Assembly: GCA_018241665.1 (NCBI GenBank)
Contig: JAFEDK010000001.1
Span: 17,869-81,868 of the forward strand
DNA: 64,000 nt
Source: Pseudomonadota bacterium
GTDB taxonomy: Bacteria; Pseudomonadota; Gammaproteobacteria; Burkholderiales; Rhodocyclaceae
Direction: 5' to 3'
The notes under the pieces were generated by a model. That model was not told the DNA's origin. It did not search any database and was given only the letters and a program-made list of their open reading frames with translations. How positions within the stretch are numbered: the first letter of the stretch is position 1; every line of letters starts with the position of its first letter. The position numbers and the translations under genes are program-made. Below, in pieces: positions 24,424 to 33,112 of the stretch.

Positions 24424-26318
24424 TCCGCCCCGAAGACTGGGACATCCGCCCCCGCGCGATCCTGATCGCCATGCTGCCGACGGTCGTGATGGCCACCGTG
24501 CTGATCGCCTATTTCACCACCAGCCGCCTGTCCGACCTCGAGGAAGCCCACGTCCAGCGCGGCAAGGCACTGGCCCGCCAGCTCGCCGCTGCCAGTGAAT
24601 ACGGCGTCTTTTCCGGCAACCAGGACAACCTGCGCAAGCTCGCCAACTCCATCCTGCAGGAAAAGGACGTGGTCCGCGTGGCGGTCTTCAGTCCCCAGCA
24701 GGAAGTCCTCGCCGACAGCAGCCGCTCGCTCCAGACGACGACCGCGGTGAATCTCGTGCCCCACGAGAACAATGCCCCGCTGCGCTTCCGCGAACCGGTG
24801 GCCGGGCCGGGCGTCAACCTCGACGACCCCTTCCTGGACAGCATCGCCGCCTCGGCCGCCAATCAGGAAACCCGTCACGGCGAGGTCCTCGTCGAGATGA
24901 GCCGCGAGTCCCTGCGCGCCGAGGAAAGCCGCCTGCTGCGCAACGCCTTCCTGATGGTGGTGACGGTCCTGCTGGCCAGCGTCGCGCTGGCCATGCGCAT
25001 GAGCCGCGGCATCTCCGGTCCCATCCTGCGTGTGGCCAGCGCGGTCGCCAGCTTTGGCCAGGGCAATTTCTCGGCGCGGGTGCCGGTGGAAGGCGGCAAG
25101 ACCCTCAGCACCCTGGCCGCCGGCGTCAACGAAATGGCCGACCGGCTAGGCGCGTCGCAGGAAGACCTGCAGCGCCAGATCGACGCCGCCACGTCGGAAC
25201 TGAAAGAGAAGAAGGAAGAAGCCGAACGGGGCAACCGCGCCAAGACCCGCTTCCTCGCCGCCGCCAGCCACGACCTGCGCCAGCCGATGCACGCGCTCGG
25301 CCTGTTCGTCGCCGAACTGGGCCAGAAGCCCCACGCCCCCGACACCCGCCGCCTCGTCGAGCAGATCGCCGTCTCCGCCGAGACCATGGAGAACCTGCTC
25401 GACAGCCTGCTCGACATCTCGCGCCTCGACGCCGGCGTGCTCGACCGCCAGATCAAGCCCTTCCCGCTGCAACCCCTGTTCGAGCGCATCGACGTGGATT
25501 ACCGGCGCGAGGCGGAAGTGCGCAAGCAGCGCCTGCGCCTGCGCCCCACGCCCCTGTGGGTCGAGAGCGACCCGCTGCTCCTCGAGCGCATCCTGCACAA
25601 CCTGATCAGCAACGCGCTGCGCTACGCCCCCCGCGGCACCATCCTGCTGGCAGCCCGCCGGCGCGGTCAGCGGGTGCGCATCGAAGTCCGCGACAACGGC
25701 CCCGGCATCGCACCGGAAGCCCAGGAAGCGATCTTCCAGGAATTCGTCCAGCTGGATAACCCGGAGCGCAACCGCGCCAAGGGGCTCGGGCTCGGCCTGG
25801 CGATCGTGCGCCGCCTGACCAACCTGCTGCAACACCCGCTGTCCCTGCACTCCCTTCCGGGTAAAGGCGCCCTGTTCGCGATAGACCTCCCGCTCGCCAC
25901 CCCGGTCACGGCATCCGACCGCCACGCACCGCCAGCCCCCCATTCCTTCCAGGGCCTCCACGTGGCCCTGGTGGACGACGACGAGCTGGCCCTGGCCGGC
26001 ACCACCGGCCTGCTCGAGTCCTGGGGCTGCCAGGTCAGTGCCGCGACCAGCCCCGACGCGCTGCTCGCCACGCTGGCCGGACAAGCGGCACCGGACGTGC
26101 TGGTATGCGATTACCAGAGCGGCCGGGAACACATCGGCCCAGCCATCGTCACCCATCTGCGCGCGCATTTCAGCCGCCCCGTTCCGGCCATCCTGCTGAG
26201 CGGCGACACCTCCCCCGAGGTTGCCGGCGAGGCCCAGCAGGCTGGCATCCCGCTGCTCCACAAACCGGTCCGTCCCGCCAAGCTGCGCGCCCTGCTGCAG
26301 CGCAAAACCCAAGCCTGA
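24420..26318 (+). CDS. Hybrid sensor histidine kinase with C-terminal receiver
   Basis: A 632-aa membrane kinase starting with GTG that overlaps the upstream stop. The N-terminal membrane helix (about residues 13-35) and a second one (about 174-195) bracket a periplasmic sensor of about 140 residues (EYGVFSGNQDNLRKLANSI). HAMP follows, then a coiled segment, the phosphoacceptor H284 in FLAAASHDLRQPMHALGLF, the ATPase boxes NLISNALRYAPRG, DNGPGIAPE and GLGLGLAIV, and a receiver domain with D564 in VLVCDYQSG. The likely path is binding protein to kinase to the divergently encoded LuxR-type regulator. Confidence 0.92.
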   Translation: MIRPEDWDIRPRAILIAMLPTVVMATVLIAYFTTSRLSDLEEAHVQRGKALARQLAAASEYGVFSGNQDNLRKLANSILQEKDVVRVAVFSPQQEVLADSSRSLQTTTAVNLVPHENNAPLRFREPVAGPGVNLDDPFLDSIAASAANQETRHGEVLVEMSRESLRAEESRLLRNAFLMVVTVLLASVALAMRMSRGISGPILRVASAVASFGQGNFSARVPVEGGKTLSTLAAGVNEMADRLGASQEDLQRQIDAATSELKEKKEEAERGNRAKTRFLAAASHDLRQPMHALGLFVAELGQKPHAPDTRRLVEQIAVSAETMENLLDSLLDISRLDAGVLDRQIKPFPLQPLFERIDVDYRREAEVRKQRLRLRPTPLWVESDPLLLERILHNLISNALRYAPRGTILLAARRRGQRVRIEVRDNGPGIAPEAQEAIFQEFVQLDNPERNRAKGLGLGLAIVRRLTNLLQHPLSLHSLPGKGALFAIDLPLATPVTASDRHAPPAPHSFQGLHVALVDDDELALAGTTGLLESWGCQVSAATSPDALLATLAGQAAPDVLVCDYQSGREHIGPAIVTHLRAHFSRPVPAILLSGDTSPEVAGEAQQAGIPLLHKPVRPAKLRALLQRKTQA

Positions 26319-26382
26319 TGCAGGCCTTCGACGCATCGGTTACTATCCCTGCGTCGATGACATATAAACAAGGGGGAGAACG

Positions 26383-26802
26383 ATGAGCACCGAGAACAAG
26401 GCGCAGGACCCGATGGAGTTCATGCGCAGCATGTGGAGCAAGATGGGCTTCAGCCTGCCCGGGATGGTCACCCCGACACTAGACGTGGAGGAGCTGGACA
26501 AGCGCATCGCCGACATGAAGGCCGTCGAGAACTGGCTCAAGATGAACCTCAGCTCCCTGCAGATGGCCACCCAGGGCCTCGAGATGCAGCGCGCCACCAT
26601 CGCCACCATGCAGGCCATGAGCAAACTGGCCGCCGAAGGCGGCAAGGCTCCCGAGGGCGAAGCGCCCCAGCCCAACCCCTTCGCCAGCTCCATGTGGCCG
26701 TGGAACCTGATGCAGAACGCCGCCGAACAGGCCAAGGCCCATGCCGAAGCCGCGCCGGCCCAGGCCTCCCCGGCCAAAACCAAGGCCAAGGACAGCAAGT
26801 AA
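26383..26802 (+). CDS. phaM: PhaM family polyhydroxyalkanoate granule protein
   Basis: A 139-aa protein matching PhaM: DPMEFMRSMWSKMGFSLPGM at the start, then DVEELDKRIADMKAVENWL and a Lys/Ala/Pro tail (APAQASPAKTKAKDSK) resembling histone-H1-like DNA-binding tails. In Cupriavidus, PhaM bridges PHA granules to the nucleoid and activates PHA synthase PhaC. Its presence implies the organism stores PHA, although phaCAB are not in this window. A GGGGGAGAA ribosome site precedes the ATG. It stands alone between the kinase and a convergent transporter gene. Confidence 0.9.
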   Translation: MSTENKAQDPMEFMRSMWSKMGFSLPGMVTPTLDVEELDKRIADMKAVENWLKMNLSSLQMATQGLEMQRATIATMQAMSKLAAEGGKAPEGEAPQPNPFASSMWPWNLMQNAAEQAKAHAEAAPAQASPAKTKAKDSK

Positions 26803-26845
26803 GACACGACGACGGGGCGCCCTGCGCTCCCCACACCGGGGGGCG

Positions 26846-27751
26846 CTAAGGCCCCCAGTGCGTCAGCGCGGCCAGCCAGGCCGTCAGCGTGACGGCTGCT
26901 GCCACCGTCGTGGCGGAAATCAGCCAGGCAACACCCGGCCCATCACCGCCCATGCGCATCGCCAGGATGTAGGCCGACGACGCGGTAGGCAACGCGGCGA
27001 ACAGCACGGCAACGGTAAAACTCACCCCTGCCAGCCCCATCAAGCCCGCCAGCCCCCAGGCAATCGCCGGCAGCACCAGCAGCTTCAGCCCGCACAGGTA
27101 AAGCAGCCCCGGCCAACCGCCCTCGTGACGGCCGCCGCGCAAGGCAGCCCCCACCGCCAGCAGGCCCAGCGTCACCGCCGCATCGGCAAGGCGCTGCAGG
27201 AAAGGCAGCGCCGGCGCCGGCAACACGCCACCCGCGAGGTTGAATAGCAGCCCGGCCACGGTAACCAGGATCAGCGGATTACGCGCCAGCTCCCGCCACA
27301 GCCGCCCCTGCCCATGGTGGGCCAGCAGACCGACCGCCGCCATGTTGGCAAAGGGCACCATCGCCCCGCACAGGGCCCCCATCGTGGCCACCCCGGTCGC
27401 CCCGGCCACCTTCCCCGCCACCGCAATGCCGATGTAGGTGTTGAAGCGGTAAGCGCACTGCACCCGCGATGCGAACGCCATCGGCCCCAGCCCCATCAAC
27501 GGGCGGGCGACCAGCGCCAGCGCGAAACCACTCGCCAGGGTTGCCAGGCCGACCACGAACAGCGGCGCCATCGCCGACAGCTCGATGGACGCGCGAGCCA
27601 GCGCATTGAAGAGCAGCGCCGGAAACAGCACGAAATACACCAGGCGCTCGACGCCTGGCCAGAAGCCCTCGCCAAAACGGCCGTAACGCCGCAGCGCGGC
27701 GCCAAGGGCGATCAAAGCAAAATCGGGCAACAGCAGCAGGAAGCTCTGCAT
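26846..27751 (-). CDS. AEC family transporter (auxin efflux carrier/malate permease type)
   Basis: A 301-aa integral membrane protein with about ten hydrophobic helices split in two halves. It opens with LLLLPDFALIALGAALRRYG and contains the helix-breaking NTYIGIAVAGKVAG and the inverted-repeat counterpart FAALPTASSAYILAMRMGGD, both characteristic of AEC/MleP carriers. Bacterial members export or import organic acids such as malate or malonate. It is convergent with phaM and not in an operon. Substrate unknown. Confidence 0.88.
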   Translation of the reverse strand: MQSFLLLLPDFALIALGAALRRYGRFGEGFWPGVERLVYFVLFPALLFNALARASIELSAMAPLFVVGLATLASGFALALVARPLMGLGPMAFASRVQCAYRFNTYIGIAVAGKVAGATGVATMGALCGAMVPFANMAAVGLLAHHGQGRLWRELARNPLILVTVAGLLFNLAGGVLPAPALPFLQRLADAAVTLGLLAVGAALRGGRHEGGWPGLLYLCGLKLLVLPAIAWGLAGLMGLAGVSFTVAVLFAALPTASSAYILAMRMGGDGPGVAWLISATTVAAAVTLTAWLAALTHWGP

Positions 27752-27868
27752 CGCGGTTCAGGGCCGGAAACACGGAAGGGCATGCATCCGGCGGAGTGTG
27801 CCAGAAGTCATGACGACGGATCGTCCCCCTGTGTGGCGGCGGGTGCTGTGGGCAGCTGCTGTGAGATG

Positions 27869-27964
27869 GTGCTGTGGCTGGTGCTGTGGCTGGTGCTGTG
27901 GCTGGTGCTGTGGCTGGTGCTGTGGCTGGTGCTGTGGCTGGTGCTGTGGCTGGTGCTGTGGCTG
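27869..27964. repeat. 12-bp tandem array (8 units) abutting a REP
   Basis: Eight exact units of GTGCTGTGGCTG, then a partial ninth whose CTGTGG runs into the REP at 27970. The gap 27752-28135 (384 bp, between the AEC transporter and the AMP-ligase gene) holds only this array, the REP and short CACAGCTATCC repeats on its other side. Open frames across it are repetitive Cys-Gly-Trp or His-Gln-Pro strings and are not genes. Confidence 0.95.
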
Positions 27965-27969
27965 GTGCT

Positions 27970-28036
27970 GTGGGGGCGAATTCATTCGCCCGCTGAGCTA
28001 ATTCAGCCGACAGCGGGCGAATGAATTCGCCCCCAC
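27970..28036. repeat. REP-type inverted repeat pair
   Basis: Arms GTGGGGGCGAATTCATTCGC and its complement around a spacer of about 24 bp. A 12-bp array abuts its left edge, and two to three copies of a CACAGCTATCC-like unit follow its right edge. It lies downstream of the AMP-ligase gene, at the 3' end of the liv cluster. Confidence 0.93.
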
Positions 28037-28135
28037 AGCTATCCCACAGCTATCCCCCACAGCTCTTCTCCCCCCACTGCGCCCCCCACACGGAACGACA
28101 GACCTTCTGGTGGCATCCCCCAGCGGCGGCGGGCG

Positions 28136-29371
28136 CTACTCGTAGCTGCGCAGATCCTCGATCAGCTTGCCATCGTTGGGCAAGCTGCCCGGCGTGCAGA
28201 AGTGCACTTCGCCGCGCAGCTTGGTGAGTTCGCGCAGCGAGGCAGCGATGGCCTCGGCGAGCCCGTCCGGCGTGCCCGCAACCTCGCAGTGCAGCGTCAT
28301 GCGGTCGGTTTGCGCCGGGTTGTCCACCACCAGCCGCCCGCGGCCGAGCTCCGGGTGGCGCTTGAGTACCGCCGCCACCTGGCCCGGATGGACGAACATG
28401 CCCTTTACCTTGGTGGTCTGGTCGGCCCGCCCCAGCCAGCCCTTGATCCGCGCATTGGTACGGCCGCAGGGCGAGATGCCCGGCAGCAGCGCCGACAGGT
28501 CGCCGGTACCGAAGCGTATCAGCGGGTATTCCGGGCTGAAGCTGGTCACTACCACCTCCCCGACTTCCCCCGGCGCCACCGGGTCGCCGGTGCCCGGGCG
28601 CACGATCTCCACCAGCACGTCCTCGTCGAGCACCAGCCCGTCCCGCGCCGGCGTTTCGTAGGCGATCAGGCCCAGGTCGGCGGTGGCATAGGCCTGGTAG
28701 GCCTGGATGCCGCGGGCCGCCAGCGCATCCCGCAGGCTGGGCGGAAAGGCCTCTCCGGACACGAAGGCCTTCTGCAGGCTCGTCACCGACACGCCCAGTT
28801 CGTCGGCCTTGTCGAGGATGATGCGCAGGAAGGACGGCGTACCGGCATAGCCCGCGGGGCGCAGATCGGCGATGGCCGCCACCTGCATCTCGGTCTGGCC
28901 GACGCCGGCGGGGAACACCGTGCAGCCCAGCGCGTGGGCGGCCGTCTCCATCATCGAACCGGCCGGCGTGAAGTGGTAGGAGAAAGTGTTGTGCACCAGG
29001 TCGCCGGGGCGGAAACCCGCCGCATAGAAGGCCCGCGCCAGGCGCCAGTAATCCTTGCGCGCGCCCTCCGGTTCATAGATCGGCCCCGGCGATGCGAACA
29101 CTCTTGCGCAGTGCCTGCCCCAGTTCACCGTCGCCAGGCCGCCGAAGGGGCGGTCGCGGCGCTGCAGCGCGACCAGCTCAGACTTGCGGATCACCGGCAG
29201 TTTCGCCAGCGCCTCGCGGCTCGTCACCGCCGTCGGATCCACATCCCGCAACAGCTCGCCGAAGGCCGGCGCATGGGCACGGGCATGGGCAAGCTGGGCT
29301 GGCAGCGCGGCCAGCAGTTCCCGCTCCCGTTCGGCAGGAGGGCGGATTTCACGGGTGTCGTGGTAATTCAT
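28136..29371 (-). CDS. Phenylacetate-CoA ligase-like AMP-forming enzyme
   Basis: A 411-aa adenylate-forming enzyme related to PaaK. Visible elements are HNTFSYHFTPAGSMMETAAHA, AGTPSFLRIILDKAD, the aromatic-acid-ligase-like YQAYATADLGLIAYE, PLIRFGTGDLSAL and the C-terminal hinge/catalytic GRADQTTKVKGMFVHPGQV with NDGKLIEDLR. It should activate a carboxylic acid, probably aromatic, to its CoA thioester. The start at 29371 is chosen over an ATG five codons upstream because GGAG is correctly spaced. It is the last gene of the liv-type ABC transporter cluster, so it may activate what the transporter imports. Confidence 0.85.
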   Translation of the reverse strand: MNYHDTREIRPPAERERELLAALPAQLAHARAHAPAFGELLRDVDPTAVTSREALAKLPVIRKSELVALQRRDRPFGGLATVNWGRHCARVFASPGPIYEPEGARKDYWRLARAFYAAGFRPGDLVHNTFSYHFTPAGSMMETAAHALGCTVFPAGVGQTEMQVAAIADLRPAGYAGTPSFLRIILDKADELGVSVTSLQKAFVSGEAFPPSLRDALAARGIQAYQAYATADLGLIAYETPARDGLVLDEDVLVEIVRPGTGDPVAPGEVGEVVVTSFSPEYPLIRFGTGDLSALLPGISPCGRTNARIKGWLGRADQTTKVKGMFVHPGQVAAVLKRHPELGRGRLVVDNPAQTDRMTLHCEVAGTPDGLAEAIAASLRELTKLRGEVHFCTPGSLPNDGKLIEDLRSYE

Positions 29372-29458
29372 CGTGGCTCCATGCATGTTTGCGTTCAGCG
29401 GCGCGCAGGCTGCGCGGGATCAGGATTTTGTCATATCAACACCCCAAGGACATACCAC

Positions 29459-29524
29459 GTGGGGGCGAATTCATTTGCCCATGGCGACGAACCGGAGTCC
29501 GAGGGCGAATGAATTCGCCCCCAC
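29459..29524. repeat. REP-type inverted repeat pair
   Basis: Left arm GTGGGGGCGAATTCATTTGC (one base differs from the family) and a perfect right arm, with a spacer of about 22 bp. It lies between the livF-like and AMP-ligase genes, which are transcribed in the same direction. Confidence 0.92.
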
Positions 29525-29573
29525 AGAGCCCCCCCACAGAGCCCCCCCACAGAGCCCCCCCACAGAGCCCCCC
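29522..29573. repeat. 13-bp tandem array (4 units) starting in the REP edge
   Basis: Four exact units of CACAGAGCCCCCC; the first CAC is the last three bases of the REP. A fifth copy begins (CACAGCG) and diverges. Confidence 0.95.
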
Positions 29574-29658
29574 CACAGCGAGCCTTTTAACAAAGGCACT
29601 ACCCACAGCAGCACGCCCCCATCCACAGGCGCAGTGCCCCTTCGGAAACGTCCGGTCC

Positions 29659-30459
29659 TCACGACAGCCAGCGCTTGCGCCGGCGGTAGTGCTTCACGTC
29701 GCGGAAGCTCTTGCGGCCCTCGGCGGACAGGCCCAGGTAGAACTCCTTCACGTCCTCGTTGTTGCGCAGTTCGTCCGCCGCGCCCTCCATCACGACGCGG
29801 CCGTTCTCCAGGATGTAGCCGAAGTCGGCATAGCGCAGCGCCACCATGGTGTTCTGCTCGGCGAGCAGGAAGCTGACCTTCTCCTTGCCGTTGAGGTCCT
29901 TCACGATCTCGAAGATCTCCTCGACGATCTGCGGCGCGAGGCCCATCGACGGTTCGTCGAGGAGGATCATCTCCGGCCGGGCCATCAGCGCGCGGCCAAT
30001 GGCGCACATCTGCTGCTCGCCGCCGGACGTGTAACCGGCCTGGGAGCTGCGCCGGGTCTTGAGGCGCGGAAAGTAGCTGTATACCCGCTCCAGGCTGTCG
30101 CGCAGCTCGGCACGGGACTGGCGGCGCGTGTAGGCGCCGGTGAGCAGGTTCTCCTCGATGGACAGGTGGCCGAAGCAGTGGCGCCCCTCCATCACCTGGA
30201 TCACCCCGCTCTTCACCAGCTCGGCCGGCGTCATGCCGTCGATGCGCCGCCCCTTGAACTCGATCGAGCCCTTGGTCACGTCGCCCCGCTCGGCGCGCAG
30301 CAGGTTGGAGATGGACTTCAGCGTGGTGCTCTTGCCGGCGCCGTTGGCCCCCAGCAGCGCGACGATGCGGCCCTCGGGCACCTCCAGCGAGACGCCCTTG
30401 AGCACCAGGATCACGTGGTCGTAGATGACTTCGATGTTGTTGAGGCTGAGGTAGGACAT
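29659..30459 (-). CDS. livF: Branched-chain-type ABC transporter ATPase (LivF)
   Basis: A 266-aa ABC ATPase. Walker A is LLGANGAGKSTTLKSIS, the signature region YTSGGEQQMCAIGRAL, Walker B MILLDEPSMGLAP, and the switch His is replaced by Gln in LAEQN, as usual for LivF. The C-terminus extends about 30 basic residues (SFRDVKHYRRRKRWL) beyond the average LivF. It pairs with livG to drive the HAAT-family importer encoded here. The neighbouring CoA ligases suggest the substrate is an aromatic or fatty acid rather than an amino acid (inference). Confidence 0.93.
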   Translation of the reverse strand: MSYLSLNNIEVIYDHVILVLKGVSLEVPEGRIVALLGANGAGKSTTLKSISNLLRAERGDVTKGSIEFKGRRIDGMTPAELVKSGVIQVMEGRHCFGHLSIEENLLTGAYTRRQSRAELRDSLERVYSYFPRLKTRRSSQAGYTSGGEQQMCAIGRALMARPEMILLDEPSMGLAPQIVEEIFEIVKDLNGKEKVSFLLAEQNTMVALRYADFGYILENGRVVMEGAADELRNNEDVKEFYLGLSAEGRKSFRDVKHYRRRKRWLS

Positions 30460-30487
30460 GCTGGCTAGATCCCGAACGCTTCTTCAA

Positions 30488-30554
30488 GTAGGGGCGAATT
30501 CATTCGCCCGCGGACTTCGCTCAACCAACGGAGGGCGAATGAATTCGCCCCCAC
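30488..30554. repeat. REP-type inverted repeat pair
   Basis: Left arm has one change (GTAGGGGCGAATTCATTCGC); right arm is canonical. It is located between the livK-like and livF-like genes of the same operon. Confidence 0.92.
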
Positions 30555-30586
30555 GGAGTGGCGCCTAACGGCGCGGGACACCAGCC

Positions 30587-31912
30587 TCAGCCTTCCTTGC
30601 TGCAGTCCCGCGGCTTGATGCCCTTCTCCTTCGCATAGGCGGCTGCCGACTCCTCGATCATGCCGCGCACCAGCGGGCGGTCGGACTCGACCCAGTCGGA
30701 GATCACCTTCCACTGGCTGCCGTCCCATTGCTGGAACTTCACCACGCCCGGCCCTTCATGGTCGGCGCAGCTGATCTTCAGCGACGGCAGAAAACCGGTG
30801 GCACCGAGGGCCTTCAGGCGGGCATCGTCGAGGTTGAGGTTCTCGAAGCCCCAGCGCACCTGCTCGCCGGTCAGCGCCTTGCCCTTGCCGAACTTCTCCT
30901 GGGCCTTGCGGATCGCCTCGACGGTGATCAGCCCATGCACCACGCCGCGGTTGTAATACACCGAGCCGATGCGGGCCTTGTCCTCCATGTTGCCCTTGCC
31001 CTTGCCGTAGACGAACTTCTTGATGTCGGCGACCACCGGATAGTTGGCGCCGGCCACGTTGAAACCGGCGGCGATGAAACCCTTGGCGGCCGGCCCCGCC
31101 GGGATGGTGTCCTCCTCGGCACCGGACCACCATACGCCGATCATCTTCTCGCGCGGATAGCCAACCTTGGCGGCCGCCTTGAGGGCCGTCGGGTTCATCA
31201 CCCCCCAGCCCCACAGGATCACGTAGTCGGGCTTGAGCTGGCGCAGCTGCAGCCACTGGGACTGCTGCTCGTTGCCCGGGTGGGCGACCGCGATCTTGCT
31301 CAGCTCGAAGCCGTGCTTGGCGGCCAGCCTGTCGAGGACCGCGTGGGACTCCTTGCCATAGGCGGAGTCATGGTAGAGCAGGCCGATCTTCCTGCCCTTC
31401 AGCTTGTCCATGCCCCCTTCCTTCGTGCCGATGAAGTTCACGATGGCGGAGGCCTGCGACCAGTAGGTGGTGATCAGCGGGAAGACCCACGGAAAGACCC
31501 GCCCGTCGGCGGCGTCGGTGCGCCCGTAGCCGATCGTCACCACCGGGATCTTGTCCTGGGCGGCCTTGTCGAGCACCGAATAGGTGATGCCGGTGGATAC
31601 CGGCTGGAACACCGTGTTGCCGGTGCTGCCCTTCTTCTTCAGGCGCTCGTAGCACTCCACGCCGCGGGCATTGTTGTACTCGGTCTCGCACTCTTCCCAA
31701 GTCAGCCGCACGCCGTTGATGCCGCCGTCGCGCTCGTTGATCAACTGCATGTAGTCGATCCAGCCACCAAAGACCCCCGAGCCGCCGGACGCATAAGGGC
31801 CAACCCGGTAGCTCGGCAGGCCGATGAACTGCTCCTCGGCGGCTCCCGCCACGGAGGAGGCCAGCAGGCCGGCAAGGGCCGCCCCCAGCAGGACGGTGCG
31901 CTTCAGTTTCAT
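30587..31912 (-). CDS. Branched-chain-type ABC transporter substrate-binding protein (LivK-like)
   Basis: A 441-aa periplasmic binding protein. The signal peptide ends near AGA-AEEQF (residues 1-24). The mature protein has the Peripla_BP_6 layout: GGWIDYMQLINERDGGINGV, NARGVECYERLKKKGS, IPVVTIGYGRTDA, GRKIGLLYHDSAYGKE and IGVWWSGAEEDT. At 441 residues it is longer than classical LivK (about 370), as in HAAT binding proteins for aromatic acids or amides. Transcribed with the permease and ATPase genes. Confidence 0.9.
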   Translation of the reverse strand: MKLKRTVLLGAALAGLLASSVAGAAEEQFIGLPSYRVGPYASGGSGVFGGWIDYMQLINERDGGINGVRLTWEECETEYNNARGVECYERLKKKGSTGNTVFQPVSTGITYSVLDKAAQDKIPVVTIGYGRTDAADGRVFPWVFPLITTYWSQASAIVNFIGTKEGGMDKLKGRKIGLLYHDSAYGKESHAVLDRLAAKHGFELSKIAVAHPGNEQQSQWLQLRQLKPDYVILWGWGVMNPTALKAAAKVGYPREKMIGVWWSGAEEDTIPAGPAAKGFIAAGFNVAGANYPVVADIKKFVYGKGKGNMEDKARIGSVYYNRGVVHGLITVEAIRKAQEKFGKGKALTGEQVRWGFENLNLDDARLKALGATGFLPSLKISCADHEGPGVVKFQQWDGSQWKVISDWVESDRPLVRGMIEESAAAYAKEKGIKPRDCSKEG

Positions 31913-31949
31913 GTGTGTCTCCTCTTATGGGTATAGGTGCAACGCCCGC

Positions 31950-33017
31950 TCAGTGCGGGAAGGGCCACAGGCGCAGTTTTTCCTTGGCGATCTGCCACAG
32001 CCGCGCCAGGCCGTGGGGCTCGACGATCAGGAAGAAGATGATCAGCCCGCCGAAGATGATGAGTTGCAGGTTGGACGCGAAGCCCGCCCCCAGCGCATCG
32101 CCGAACAGCGCCGGCACCAGATTGTCGAGCAGGATCGGCAGCAGCACGATGAAGGCCGCCCCCAGGAAGGCGCCCATGATCGAACCGACGCCGCCGATGA
32201 TGATCATGAACAGGATCTTGAAGGACAAGTCGAGGTTGAAGCCCTCCGGCTCGACGGTGCCGATGTAGGTGTAGGCATACAGCGCGCCGGCCACGCCGCA
32301 GTAGAAGGAACTCACCGCGAAGGCCAGCAGCTTGGTGCGCATCAGGCGGAAGCCGATCACCTGAGCCGCCACATCCATGTCGCGCACCGCCATCCAGGCC
32401 CGCCCGGTGGCCGAGCGCACCAGATTCTTGGCGGCCAGCGCCAGCACCGCGACGACAGCGAAGGTCAGCACGTATTTGGCCTCCGGCGAGGCGAAGCGGT
32501 AGCCGAGGATGCTCACCTCCTGGGCCGTCACCACCCCCGACGAGGAATGGTTGGAGAACCACGGAAACTTGACCAGCACCCACACGATGAAGAACTGGGC
32601 CGCCAGCGTCGCCACCGCCAGGTAGAAACCCTTGATGCGCAGGCTCGGCAGGCCGAACAGCACGCCCACCAGCGCCGCTGCCAGACCGGCCAGCGCCAGC
32701 GCCAGCAGGAAGGGCATGCCGTCCACGCGCAGGATGAAGTTGTAGGCGGCAAAGGCCCCCACCGCCATGAAGGCCGCCGAGCCGAGGGACAACTGGCCCG
32801 CGTAGCCAGTCAGGATGTTGAGGCCGATGGCGGCCAGCGAGAAGATCAGCACCGGCGTGAGGATCGCCTTCAGCCAGTACTCGTTGGCCAGCAGCGGCAC
32901 CGCCACGCCGAACACCAGCACCAGCAGCGCGAAGCCGACGCGGTCCTGACGGATCGGGAAGATCCGCCCATCCTCGGCATAACTGGTCCGGAACTGGCCC
33001 GCCTCGCGGTAAAGCAT
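31950..33017 (-). CDS. livM: Branched-chain-type ABC transporter permease (LivM)
   Basis: A 355-aa permease with 8-10 hydrophobic helices. Typical LivM stretches are ILIFSLAAIGLNILTGYAGQ, SLRIKGFYLAVATLAAQF, GRAWMAVRDMDVAAQVIG and MIIIGGVGSIMGAFLGAAFI. The start at 33017 has GGGAGGG eight bases upstream; in-frame sequence further upstream crosses a REP and part of livH and is not coding. It forms the membrane channel with LivH. Confidence 0.93.
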   Translation of the reverse strand: MLYREAGQFRTSYAEDGRIFPIRQDRVGFALLVLVFGVAVPLLANEYWLKAILTPVLIFSLAAIGLNILTGYAGQLSLGSAAFMAVGAFAAYNFILRVDGMPFLLALALAGLAAALVGVLFGLPSLRIKGFYLAVATLAAQFFIVWVLVKFPWFSNHSSSGVVTAQEVSILGYRFASPEAKYVLTFAVVAVLALAAKNLVRSATGRAWMAVRDMDVAAQVIGFRLMRTKLLAFAVSSFYCGVAGALYAYTYIGTVEPEGFNLDLSFKILFMIIIGGVGSIMGAFLGAAFIVLLPILLDNLVPALFGDALGAGFASNLQLIIFGGLIIFFLIVEPHGLARLWQIAKEKLRLWPFPH

Positions 33018-33040
33018 TCCACGCCCTCCCCTCTCTCCTA

Positions 33041-33107
33041 GTGGGGGCGAATTCATTCGCCCAAGGACTTCGTTCAACCGACTGCGGGCGAATGAATTCG
33101 CCCCCAC
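33041..33107. repeat. REP-type inverted repeat pair
   Basis: Canonical arms with a spacer of about 23 bp. It occupies almost all of the 95-bp gap between the livH stop (33113) and the livM start (33017) on the minus strand. Confidence 0.93.
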
Positions 33108-33112
33108 AGTCA

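Noticed and set aside
26803-26845. Terminator between phaM and the AEC transporter gene
   Set aside because: A GCGCCC/GGGCGC pairing exists but with a loop of about 17 nt and no T-run, too weak to call.
27758-28001. Repetitive Cys-Gly-Trp and His-Gln-Pro open frames
   Set aside because: They are translations of the 12-bp tandem array, without a ribosome site or conserved domain.
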